Shown piece after piece: positions 35,115-43,130 of a DNA stretch of 58,203 bases. The DNA is from Pseudomonadota bacterium. GTDB lineage: Bacteria; Pseudomonadota; Alphaproteobacteria; Acetobacterales; Acetobacteraceae. The translations under genes were made by a program, and so were the position numbers. The stretch spans positions 1-58,203 of the forward strand of contig JAKAWQ010000017.1 in NCBI GenBank assembly GCA_021816925.1. Reading direction: 5' to 3'. Position 1 is the stretch's first letter, and every line of letters starts with the position of its first letter. The notes beneath the pieces are model-generated. The model was not told the origin of the DNA and did no database searches. It worked only from the letters and a program-made list of their open reading frames with translations.

Positions 35115-36866
35115 ATGGAACTGGCACAAGCGCAGAGATCGCGCACGATCTCCCGGCACGGCGGGCGGATCCTCGCCGACGCCCTGGTCACGCAGGGGAT
35201 TGACCACGTTTTCGAGGTACCGGGGGAAAGCTTCCTCGATACGCTCGACGGTCTTTATGCGGTGCGCGAGCGGTTGCAGCTCATCACCTGCCGGTTCGAG
35301 GCCGGAGCGGTGAATATGGCAGAGGCGTTCGGAAAGCTGACCGGCCGTCCGGCGGCGGCGATGGTAACGCGCGGCCCCGGTGCGTGCCACGGCGCGATCG
35401 GCGTGCACATCGCGATGCAGGACAGCACGCCGCTCCTTCTCTTCGTCGGCCAGATCCCGACCGGCCAAAGGGATCGCGACGCGTTCCAGGAGATCGACTA
35501 CCGCCGGATGTTCGGGCCCGTGGCGAAGTGGGTGACAGAGATCGACCACGCAAACCGCATTCCCGAGATCGTGGCCCACGCCGTGGACGTTGCGATGTCG
35601 GGCCGGCCCGGCCCGGTGGTGATCGCACTGCCCGAGGACATGCAGCGCCAGACGGCAGAGGTGCCGGACATCGGCCGGGCACCGGTCGCGCTTCCGTTGC
35701 CCGATCCGGCCGCGCTCGCCCGGCTGTCCGGTCTGCTCGCCCGCGCGCGCAAGCCGCTTGCCGTCGTTGGCGGCTCGTGCTGGAGCGAGGCCGGACGAAC
35801 GGCGATCCACGCCTTCCTCACCCGCCACGAGCTGCCGGTCGCGGTCGCCTTTCGCCGCCAGTCGCTCTATGACGGGATGCTCGATAATTTCGTGGGCGAT
35901 CTCGGTGTCGGCGCGGATCCTGCGCTGCTCGCGAAAGTGAAAGAGGCGGACCTCGTGCTCGCCATTGGCACGCGGCTCGGCGAGGCGGTCACGCAGGGCT
36001 ACACCTTGTTCGAGGCTGCAGGCGGTGTGCCGATTGTGCATATCCATCCCGACGTGACCGAGATCGGTCGGGTGTTCCGCCCCACGCTCGGCATCGTCTC
36101 CGACCTCAACGCCTTCGCCGCTGCCGCTGCCCTACTCGCGCCCCCGCGCATCGGCTGGCACGCCTGGACGCACGAGCTTCGGGCGCTGCGTGAGGCGGGA
36201 CGGATGGTCCCGTATTATCCCGGCCCACTCAATCTCGGCCAGGCAATGCGCGACCTCGAGGCGCTGCTCGAGCCGGCGGCGATCGTCACCACCGATGCCG
36301 GCAATTTCGCCACCTGGGCGCCGCGCTTCATCAATTTCAGCGAGGGCCAGCGCTATATCGGGCCCTGCAATGGCGCGATGGGTTATGCGGTTCCGGCAGC
36401 GGTCGCAGCGAAGATCGCCTTTCCCGATCGGATGGTCATCGCGATGGTCGGTGACGGCGGCTTCCTGATGACCGGCCAAGAGATCGCAACCGCCTTCCAC
36501 CATGGCGTCGCACCGATCGTCCTCGTGTTCAACAACCAGATGTACGGCACGATCCGCATGCACCAAGAGCGGCACTTTCCCGGCCGCGTATCCGGCACCG
36601 GGCTCACCAATCCAGACTTCGCGCGGCTCGCTGAGGCATTCGGCGGCTACGGCGAGGTGGTGACCGAAACCGCAGGCTTCGCACCGGCGTTTTGCCGCGC
36701 CGTCGATAGCGGCCGGCCAGCGGTGATCGAGCTGGTCAGCAACCCCGAGCAGATCACCACGCGGGCGACCATCGCCGAGCTGCGCGCCGCTGCCAAGGTG
36801 GCGAGGCGACGGCCTCGCATCCGCCGCCCCGCGGCGGCGGAGCGTGGTGGGAAGAAAAAGCGCTGA
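35115..36866 (+). CDS. Acetolactate-synthase-like thiamine-diphosphate enzyme
   Basis: This encodes a 583-aa ThDP enzyme of the POX/ALS superfamily with three domains. The PYR domain has FEVPGESFLDTLDGLY and the catalytic Glu62 in CRFEAGAVNMAEAFG. A central domain has ARKPLAVVGGSCW and LVLAIGTRLGEAVTQG. The PP domain carries VGDGGFLMTGQEIATA (GDGG at 446-449) with the metal-binding Asn about 25 residues later in VFNNQMYG. The presence of Glu62 argues against glyoxylate carboligase, which has Val at this site. The substrate is not clear: ALS catalytic subunit, or a decarboxylase. ATG 35115 has GGAGGAGA directly upstream; a GTG/TTG-type start at 35076 is rejected. A Lys/Arg-rich tail (from about 565) is unusual. 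Confidence 0.86.
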   Translation: MELAQAQRSRTISRHGGRILADALVTQGIDHVFEVPGESFLDTLDGLYAVRERLQLITCRFEAGAVNMAEAFGKLTGRPAAAMVTRGPGACHGAIGVHIAMQDSTPLLLFVGQIPTGQRDRDAFQEIDYRRMFGPVAKWVTEIDHANRIPEIVAHAVDVAMSGRPGPVVIALPEDMQRQTAEVPDIGRAPVALPLPDPAALARLSGLLARARKPLAVVGGSCWSEAGRTAIHAFLTRHELPVAVAFRRQSLYDGMLDNFVGDLGVGADPALLAKVKEADLVLAIGTRLGEAVTQGYTLFEAAGGVPIVHIHPDVTEIGRVFRPTLGIVSDLNAFAAAAALLAPPRIGWHAWTHELRALREAGRMVPYYPGPLNLGQAMRDLEALLEPAAIVTTDAGNFATWAPRFINFSEGQRYIGPCNGAMGYAVPAAVAAKIAFPDRMVIAMVGDGGFLMTGQEIATAFHHGVAPIVLVFNNQMYGTIRMHQERHFPGRVSGTGLTNPDFARLAEAFGGYGEVVTETAGFAPAFCRAVDSGRPAVIELVSNPEQITTRATIAELRAAAKVARRRPRIRRPAAAERGGKKKR

Positions 36867-36939
36867 AGTTGAAGTCCCCGCCTGCTTGCGCATGGGGCGG
36901 AAACCTCCGATCCTCCATACCCATAAGAGGGAGATCGCA

Positions 36940-37617
36940 ATGGCCGAGGCCGCCGATACGGGGAGGGTCACGATCCTTGGCCGTATCAAAGAGAAGCTGA
37001 TCGAGCGCAAAGAGGATTGGGCGCGCGAAGGCCGGCTGCTCACCGGCACGCATGCAGCACCGGAACAACGCCTGCCTCCGGGCCAGCGGCTCGTGCGCGA
37101 CTGGCCGGTGCTCGATCTCGGCGTGCAGCCGGACGTGCCGTTGGCCGGCTTCCGGCTCGATCTCGACGGCGCGGTCGAGCGGAAACAGAGCCTTTCGTGG
37201 GAGGCGTTTCTCGCCCTGCCGCAAGTCGAGAGCGCATCGGACATCCATTGCGTCACGCAATGGTCGCGCTACGACAATCACTGGAAGGGGGTCGCCGTGC
37301 GCACGCTGCTCGAGCGCGCCCAACCGAAGCCGGAGGCGGCGCACGTGGTGTTTCACGCGCACGACGGCTACACGACCAATGTCCGTCTCGATCAGTTCGA
37401 CCAGCCGGACGTGTTCCTGGTGCATCAGTGGGAGGGCAAGCCGATCCCGCGCCAGCATGGCGGGCCGCTCCGCGTGCTGATCCCGCGGCTCTATTTCTGG
37501 AAGTCGGCGAAATGGATCCGACGGATCGAGTTCGTCACCGCCGATCGGCCCGGCTTCTGGGAGGTGCGCGGCTACCACAACAACGCCGACCCCTGGCTGG
37601 AAGAGCGTTACAGTTAG
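36940..37617 (+). CDS. Sulfite-oxidase-family molybdopterin oxidoreductase
   Basis: This encodes a 225-aa protein of the oxidoreductase molybdopterin-binding fold. The Mo-ligand Cys104 lies in SDIHCVTQWSRYDNHWKGV, followed by FHAHDGYTTNV, LVHQWEGKPIPRQHGGPLRVLIPRLY and KWIRRIEF, and it ends RGYHNNADPWLEERY. It has no Tat signal, unlike MsrP (YedY), so this is the cytoplasmic sulfite-oxidase-like subgroup of unknown substrate. ATG 36940 has AGGGAG about eight bases upstream. It sits between the TPP enzyme and the penicillin acylase homologue on the same strand. Confidence 0.86.
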   Translation: MAEAADTGRVTILGRIKEKLIERKEDWAREGRLLTGTHAAPEQRLPPGQRLVRDWPVLDLGVQPDVPLAGFRLDLDGAVERKQSLSWEAFLALPQVESASDIHCVTQWSRYDNHWKGVAVRTLLERAQPKPEAAHVVFHAHDGYTTNVRLDQFDQPDVFLVHQWEGKPIPRQHGGPLRVLIPRLYFWKSAKWIRRIEFVTADRPGFWEVRGYHNNADPWLEERYS

Positions 37618-37626
37618 GACCGTAGG

Positions 37627-39963
37627 ATGAACCTGAACGAGGCTGCGCTTCTGTCGGCGCTGCGCGGTGACCAAACACTCGATGAGGTCCGTCGAGCAAC
37701 CGGGCTCGATGCTGCGGATCTTAAGTCCGCGCGTGATGCCTTGCTCTTGCGCCGGGCCAGGCCCCGCGATCGAACGGTTCCCGGCCCTGTCGTCGGCGCC
37801 GTCGAGATCAGGCGCGATCGGGCCGGTGTGTCGCACATCCGCGCCGCCGCGACGCATGATCTCTTCTTCGGGCTCGGCGTGGCGATGGCCGAGGACCGGC
37901 TCTGGCAGATCGACCGGCTGCGCCGCCGCGCGCTCGGCCGGCAGGCGGAGATTCTCGGACCGGCCTACGTGGCGAGCGACCGCGCACATCTCACGGTCGG
38001 GATCGATGAGATCTCGGCGCGCGACGCGGGCGCAATGGACGAGGCGACCCACGGTATCGTCGAGGCGTTCGTGGCCGGGATCAACCGCCAGATCGAGGCC
38101 GTGGGATCAGATCTGCCAATCGAGTTCGCGCTGCTCGACTATGCGCCCGAGCCGTTCACGGTGCGCGATATCGTGGCTATCGGCCGCGGCATCTGGTGGT
38201 CGCTGAACGGCCGGATCGACCGGCTGGCGGCAGCCGAGGCGGCACGATTCCTGCCGACGCAGCGATTGCAAACGCTTTATCTCACCCCCGAGGCTTCCGA
38301 ACATCCCGTACTGGGGGACGCGGCGGGCGGGTGCCTTGCTGCCGGAACCGACGATGCAACGGGCAGCAACAACTGGGCGCTTGCGCCGACGCGCACCGGC
38401 TCCGGGGCCGCGATCCTAGCCGGGGATCCGCACCAGCCGTTCTGGGTTCCCTCGAGCTGGTACGAGTTCGTGCTGCACGGGCCCGAGGATCACGCGGGCG
38501 GTGCCGGCCATCCGGGCCTGCCCGGCCTCTGGTGGGGAACCAACGGGACGATCGCGTGGAGCATCACCAACAACGCTGCCTCGACGCGCGATCTTTACCG
38601 CGAGACCGTGAAGCCCGACGACGCGCGCTGCTATCGCGACGGCGGAATGTGGCGGGAATTCTCGGAACGGCGCATCAGCATTCCGGTGCGGGGCGAGCCG
38701 GCGCAGGACCTGATCGTCCGCTCGACCGTGCGCGGCCCGATCGTGAACGCGCTCATTCCCCCTGTTACGGAGGGTGGCGATCCGCCGCTCTCGCTTCGCT
38801 GGGTCGGCGCGGAGCACCTCGATGATATGAAGGCCATGCTTGCGGTTCCACGCGCTCGCGACTGGCCCGGCTTTCGTGCCGCGCTGCGCGACTGGTCGGT
38901 CGCAGTCTTCAATTTCGTCTATGCAGACCGCGCCGGGCATGTCGGCTATCAGATGGCCGGTCGGATTCCGCTCCGCGGCCGCGTGACCTCCGGCTTCCGG
39001 GACGCGGACAACCCGGCCGACGCCTGGCAGGGCACCATCCCGTTCGAGGCGCTGCCGCATTGCTTCGATCCCGATTGCGGCTTCGTTGCCACCGCGAATC
39101 AGCGGATTGTGGGCGAGAGCTATCCCTACCCGATCTACGGTGCCTACTCGCAAGGACATCGTGGGGTTCGGATCGAGGGAGCGCTCGCACCACCCGCCGT
39201 GATCGACCATGCGGCAAACATCCGGCTGCAGAACGATGTCGTGAGCAGCCGCGCAATGCGGCTTTGCCCGCATATCCTCCGCCATCTCGGCGCGAGCGAC
39301 GAACCGGCCGCACGCCTCGTCGCCTTGCTGCTGGCCGGCTGGAACGGGCAGTATGACCTCGCCAGCGAAGCGCCCACGGTGTTCGAGACATTCATGGCTC
39401 TCTGGCAGCGCGCGGTGCTGGAGAGCTACCTTCCGGCGCGTCTGCGCGACCTCACGGTGCAGCAGACCGGGCTTGCCGCCGCGCTCCTGGAGGGCGCCGA
39501 GGCGGGATATTTCCCCGCGGGAATGGCGCCGGAAGTGGCCGCCGTCGCGCAAGCGAGCATCGACGCGCTCACTGCCCGGCTCGGAGCCAAGCCCGAAGGC
39601 TGGCGCTGGGAACGCGTGCATCTTGCGCACTGGCGCCACCCGCTCTCGGGACCGCTGCTCGGCGATTCCTTCGACATCGGTCCCGCACCTGTGGATGGCG
39701 GTTCGCACACCATCCGCAACACCGGGGGCGAGCTGCCGCCGCACCACGCGAACTCAGGGGCAGAGTATCGCATCGTCGTCGATTTCACCGCGCCGGACCG
39801 CTTCCTCGCGGTGCAGAACATCGGCAATTCGGGCGTTCCCGGCAGCCCGCACTACAAGGATCAGTTCGAGGACTGGCGGCGTGGCACCTATCACTTGGTC
39901 CATCTCGACTTTGACGAGGTCGAAGCGCAGACAACCACGCTCGTTCTGCCCCACCGCCCCTGA
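37627..39963 (+). CDS. Penicillin-acylase-family (S45) Ntn hydrolase with HTH-like N-terminus
   Basis: This 778-aa enzyme has penicillin/AHL acylase architecture. The alpha-chain region is about 55-245, with GVSHIRAAATHDLFFGLGVAMAEDRLWQIDRLRRRALG. The autoproteolytic site is before Ser247 in ATGSNNWALAPTRTGSGAAILAGDPH, and the beta chain has GLPGLWWGTNGTIAWSITNN. Family members are normally exported, but this one has no signal peptide. Residues 5-43 (AALLSALRGDQTLDEVRR then ATGLDAADLKSARDALLLRR) look like a small winged-helix/HTH module. It may therefore be a cytoplasmic acylase acting on N-acyl amino acids, beta-lactams or amides. The substrate is unknown. It follows the molybdoenzyme gene by nine bases. 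Confidence 0.87.
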   Translation: MNLNEAALLSALRGDQTLDEVRRATGLDAADLKSARDALLLRRARPRDRTVPGPVVGAVEIRRDRAGVSHIRAAATHDLFFGLGVAMAEDRLWQIDRLRRRALGRQAEILGPAYVASDRAHLTVGIDEISARDAGAMDEATHGIVEAFVAGINRQIEAVGSDLPIEFALLDYAPEPFTVRDIVAIGRGIWWSLNGRIDRLAAAEAARFLPTQRLQTLYLTPEASEHPVLGDAAGGCLAAGTDDATGSNNWALAPTRTGSGAAILAGDPHQPFWVPSSWYEFVLHGPEDHAGGAGHPGLPGLWWGTNGTIAWSITNNAASTRDLYRETVKPDDARCYRDGGMWREFSERRISIPVRGEPAQDLIVRSTVRGPIVNALIPPVTEGGDPPLSLRWVGAEHLDDMKAMLAVPRARDWPGFRAALRDWSVAVFNFVYADRAGHVGYQMAGRIPLRGRVTSGFRDADNPADAWQGTIPFEALPHCFDPDCGFVATANQRIVGESYPYPIYGAYSQGHRGVRIEGALAPPAVIDHAANIRLQNDVVSSRAMRLCPHILRHLGASDEPAARLVALLLAGWNGQYDLASEAPTVFETFMALWQRAVLESYLPARLRDLTVQQTGLAAALLEGAEAGYFPAGMAPEVAAVAQASIDALTARLGAKPEGWRWERVHLAHWRHPLSGPLLGDSFDIGPAPVDGGSHTIRNTGGELPPHHANSGAEYRIVVDFTAPDRFLAVQNIGNSGVPGSPHYKDQFEDWRRGTYHLVHLDFDEVEAQTTTLVLPHRP

Positions 39964-39975
39964 GGCGGGCGGTGA

Positions 39976-39990
39976 CGCACGCGGCGTGCG
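39976..39990. terminator. Short hairpin between convergent genes, weak terminator candidate
   Basis: CGCACG (39976-39981) and CGTGCG (39985-39990) form a perfect 6-bp stem with loop CGG, in the 33-bp gap between the penicillin acylase stop and the glcF stop. No U-run on either strand, so function is uncertain. Confidence 0.3.
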
Positions 39991-39996
39991 CATCCC

Positions 39997-41292
39997 TCAG
40001 AGCACTGCGGGCTTCGGTCCGCCGGCCATCCAATCGAGCAACTCGACCGGGTGGACAACCGGCAGCCGACCCGAGGCGAGCTGGGTGATGCAGCCGATAT
40101 TTCCCGCGGCGATCACCGTTGCACCCGTTTCCTCGAGGTGCGCGAGCTTCCGTGCACGCAGGCGCGTTGCGATCTCGGGTTGCAGAAGATTGTAAGTGCC
40201 GGCGGAACCGCAGCAGAGATGCGGCTCCGCGGGTTCGACCACCGTAAAGCCCGCCCGCGCGAGGAGGGCTTTCGGCTCGGCGGTAATCCGCTGACCATGC
40301 TGGAGGCTGCAGGCGGCATGATAGGCGAGGCGAACGCCCGGAGGCGGGCGTGTCGGCTCGTAGCCGAGACCGCTGAGGAATTCGCTGATGTCGCAGGCGA
40401 GCGCCGAAATACTCTCGGCCGCCTCGCGCTCGGGAGCATTGCGGAAGAGAAAACCGTAGTCCTTGACCATGGTACCGCAGCCCGAGGCGGTAACGATGAT
40501 CGCATCGAGGTCGGGCCCGTCGATTTCGGCCTGCCAGGCGGCAATGTTACGGCGAGCAGCGTCAAGTGCGTCGGTGTGCCGACCAAGATGATGCACCAGC
40601 GCCCCGCAGCAGCCGGCGCCCTTCGCCACCACCACCTCGATGCCAAGCCGCGTGAGCAGCCGGACCGCGGCCTCGTTGATCGAGGGCGCCAGCACCTGTT
40701 GGGCGCAACCTGCGAGCAAAGCGACGCGGGCGCGCCGCCGGCCTTGGGCAGGGTGAACGCGGGGTGCGTCCGTCGCACTCCGCGCCGGCAGACTGGCGGG
40801 CATCAGTTCGAGCATCGCGCGAAGCTGCGCGCCGAGCCGATGGCGTTTGGGAAACAGCCGGCTGAGCGGGCGCAAGCCGCGCGCGGCAAGAAGCGCAAGG
40901 CGGAAGCGGGACGGATGCGGCAGCATGGTCGCGAGCACTGCGCGCAACGTCCGCTCAGCGGCGGGGCGGTGGAAGGTGCGTTCGATATACGTGCGGGCGT
41001 AATCGACGAGGTGCATGTAATGCACGCCCGAAGGACAGGTCGTCATGCAGGAGAGGCAGGAGAGGCAGCGATCGATATGCAGCACTACCTCCGGGGCCGG
41101 CGGCGCCCCGGATTCCAGCATCTCCTGCATGAGATAGATGCGGCCTCGGGGGCTGTCGAGCTCGTCTCCGAACAGCACGAAGGTCGGGCACGTAGCAGTA
41201 CAGAAACCGCAATGCACGCAACTCCGCAGCACCTGGTTGCAGGCGGCGAGTTCCGGGTCGGCGAGCTGCGTGGGCGTGAAGCGAGTCTGCAT
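39997..41292 (-). CDS. glcF: Glycolate oxidase iron-sulfur subunit
   Basis: This encodes a 431-aa ferredoxin-type subunit transferring electrons from the flavin subunit to the respiratory chain at the inner membrane. Two 4Fe-4S motifs are at the N-terminus: CVHCGFCTATCPTF and CLSCLSCMTTCPSG. The C-terminal half carries two CCG-type domains: KGAGCCGALVHHLGR and HAACSLQHGQRI with LCCGSAGTYNLLQPE. This is the GlcF domain order. It is last in the glcD-glcE-X-glcF operon and begins three bases after the membrane protein gene. Confidence 0.95.
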   Translation of the reverse strand: MQTRFTPTQLADPELAACNQVLRSCVHCGFCTATCPTFVLFGDELDSPRGRIYLMQEMLESGAPPAPEVVLHIDRCLSCLSCMTTCPSGVHYMHLVDYARTYIERTFHRPAAERTLRAVLATMLPHPSRFRLALLAARGLRPLSRLFPKRHRLGAQLRAMLELMPASLPARSATDAPRVHPAQGRRRARVALLAGCAQQVLAPSINEAAVRLLTRLGIEVVVAKGAGCCGALVHHLGRHTDALDAARRNIAAWQAEIDGPDLDAIIVTASGCGTMVKDYGFLFRNAPEREAAESISALACDISEFLSGLGYEPTRPPPGVRLAYHAACSLQHGQRITAEPKALLARAGFTVVEPAEPHLCCGSAGTYNLLQPEIATRLRARKLAHLEETGATVIAAGNIGCITQLASGRLPVVHPVELLDWMAGGPKPAVL

Positions 41293-41295
41293 CGC

Positions 41296-41811
41296 CTATC
41301 TCGCATCCAGGATCGAATAGGGGATATTACGCCGGAGCAGCATCCGCAGCGTGTCGGGTGTGAGATTGCGGATTGTGTCGGGCGGCATCTGCGAGAGCAG
41401 CATCATCACGAACGCCTGGGTCTCGTGCAGAGCATGACTTTGGAAGCGGGCGGGCAGCAGCGCGCGCATTTCGGCCGGCGTGAGTTCGAGGATGCTCTCC
41501 GGCAAGAGCGCGCGCACCTCGCCGAGGCTCAGCCGCTGCAGGGCCGCGCTCGGCACGAGCGCCACGAACCCGATCCCGATCGGCAGCAGGACGAGCGCAA
41601 GCCCGGCAAAGAGCCAGGTCACGATGCGTGGTTGCGGATAGGGATTGATGTGGAACACATAAAAGAGCAGCACCACGAACGTAAAAAGACAGTAGAACAG
41701 GATCGTCCACGCAAGCGGCGTGCGGTCGCGCCGGATGCGGTAAGAGGCGGCGGTGCCGCACCCGAAGGCGGCCATCAAGGCGGGGATCAGCAGCCACGAA
41801 TAGAAGTTCAT
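41296..41811 (-). CDS. Unrecognised three-TM membrane protein inserted in the glc operon
   Basis: This 171-aa protein belongs to no family I can name. Three hydrophobic segments (about 4-20, 33-54 and 63-86) are followed by an approximately 85-residue soluble tail. The tail contains a degenerate repeat: residues 94-107 (LSLGEVRALLPESI), 110-123 (LTPAEMRALLPARF) and 150-163 (LTPDTLRMLLRRNI). Polar residues flank the helices (SYRIRRDR). The start ATG 41811 opens directly on TM1. It lies three bases upstream of glcF and 104 bases downstream of the glcE stop, so it is probably co-transcribed with the glycolate oxidase genes. A membrane anchor or quinone-interaction role for GlcDEF is a hypothesis only. 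Confidence 0.75.
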   Translation of the reverse strand: MNFYSWLLIPALMAAFGCGTAASYRIRRDRTPLAWTILFYCLFTFVVLLFYVFHINPYPQPRIVTWLFAGLALVLLPIGIGFVALVPSAALQRLSLGEVRALLPESILELTPAEMRALLPARFQSHALHETQAFVMMLLSQMPPDTIRNLTPDTLRMLLRRNIPYSILDAR

Positions 41812-41915
41812 GGGCACTGCCTCGCCGCGCTTGCTCCGGCGCGATAGACAATCCGGGCGGCCCGGCCGTCGATCGCGCGTGCCCTCCGTTGCCGGAACGT
41901 TTCCGCCTCCCACCC

Positions 41916-43130
41916 TCAGATGCCAGCGTACATGCGTCCGGGGTTCAGGATGCCAGCGGGGTCGAAGGCGGCCTTCACCCGCCGGGTCAGGCGGCCGAGC
42001 ACGGGCGGGACGGGCGGCAGCACCGGAAGGGCGGTGCGCAGTGCATCGGGCGCGCGGAGCAGCATCCAAACGCCGCCTGCTGCGCCGGCCGCTTCGGTGA
42101 TCGCACGGTGAGCCGCCGCGTCCGCCCGCGCCGCGATCCAGACAAGGCCCCCGCCCCAGTCGAAAAACCACCGCCCGTCGAGCGCTGCCGCGGCAGCGGC
42201 AACCCGGGGCCCACCGGACGGCCTGACGGAGACGCGCCAAACGGCATCCTCCGGCCGCGCGCCAAGCGGAACCGCATCACGGATCGCCTGCCAGAGCGTC
42301 CGGCTCTCCCTGTCCTCGATTCGCTGCGCGGTGCCGAACCGTGCAAGCTCTGCCGCCAGCCGCTCGGTGCGATAGGCTACGCTCGGCGCGAAATCCTCGA
42401 TCCGGGCGAGCGCAACGCCGGGAGACGCAACGAGGCCAGCGAGTGCGGGCAGCGCAACGGCGGCTTGCTCCGGCAGATAGGCCGCGCCGGAAACCGCGTA
42501 CGGCGACCCAAGTGCCGCCGCCAGCGCCGCCACCCCGGTTGCGGCATCGAGGGCGGAGAGTGCCAGCGTTCCCGTGCGCTCCGGGGCCGGCAGTACCTTG
42601 AGGGTGATCTCGGTCATCACTGCGAGCGTACCGTGGCTGCCGGCGATGAGCTTGCAGAGATCGAGGCCGGTGACGTTCTTGAGCACGCGCCCGCCCGAGC
42701 GGATCGGAATTCCCTCGCCGTTCACTGCGCGAAGGCCAAGCACGTGGTCGCGCATCGCGCCCTGGGCGATGCGTCGCGGACCCGAAAGATTGGTCCCGAC
42801 GGTCCCGCCGAGCGTGGGCGGGGCCGCAGTGCCGAGCAGGGCACGGAGGTCAGGCGGTTCGGCGATGAGGTGCTGGCCCTGCCCCGCGAGCGCCTGCTCG
42901 ATCACGGCCAGCGGCGTGCCGGCGCCGGCCGCCAGCACGAGTTCGGCCGGCGAGTGGAGCGTGATACCCGCAAGCTCCCGGGTTGAAAGCGTTCGCGCTG
43001 CCTGCACAGGGCGCAGCATCGGCGCCTTGCTCGCATTGCCGATGATGCTCAGCGGCTCGCGCGCAACCGCCGCGGCCGCGATCGCGGCGGCAACGCCCGC
43101 CTCGTCCGGAGGCGCCTCGATGTCCGTCAT
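41916..43130 (-). CDS. glcE: Glycolate oxidase FAD-binding subunit GlcE
   Basis: This encodes a 404-aa FAD-domain subunit of glycolate oxidase (glycolate to glyoxylate). Conserved blocks: ELAGITLHSPAELVLAAGAGTPLAVIEQALAGQGQHL, LGGTVGTNLSGPRRIAQGAMRDHVLG, GGRVLKNVTGLDLCKLIAGSHGTLAVMTEITLKVLP, and the terminal AFDPAGILNPGRMYAGI. The ATG at 43130 overlaps the glcD stop. Lengths and order match GlcDE. The 104-bp gap after it contains no promoter I can support. Confidence 0.94.
   Translation of the reverse strand: MTDIEAPPDEAGVAAAIAAAAVAREPLSIIGNASKAPMLRPVQAARTLSTRELAGITLHSPAELVLAAGAGTPLAVIEQALAGQGQHLIAEPPDLRALLGTAAPPTLGGTVGTNLSGPRRIAQGAMRDHVLGLRAVNGEGIPIRSGGRVLKNVTGLDLCKLIAGSHGTLAVMTEITLKVLPAPERTGTLALSALDAATGVAALAAALGSPYAVSGAAYLPEQAAVALPALAGLVASPGVALARIEDFAPSVAYRTERLAAELARFGTAQRIEDRESRTLWQAIRDAVPLGARPEDAVWRVSVRPSGGPRVAAAAAALDGRWFFDWGGGLVWIAARADAAAHRAITEAAGAAGGVWMLLRAPDALRTALPVLPPVPPVLGRLTRRVKAAFDPAGILNPGRMYAGI

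Noticed and set aside
35115-36866. ThDP enzyme as glyoxylate carboligase partner of glcDEF
   Set aside because: Glu62 is present at the position where Gcl has Val, so I left the reaction open.
36754-38052. 432-codon minus-strand open frame
   Set aside because: Shadow of the molybdoenzyme and penicillin acylase genes.
39976-39990. Strong bidirectional terminator
   Set aside because: Stem of six pairs only and no U-run on either strand; kept only as a low-confidence feature.
40051-41847. 598-codon plus-strand open frame
   Set aside because: Antisense to glcF and the membrane protein; no motif; both minus-strand genes are supported by cluster motifs or gene order.
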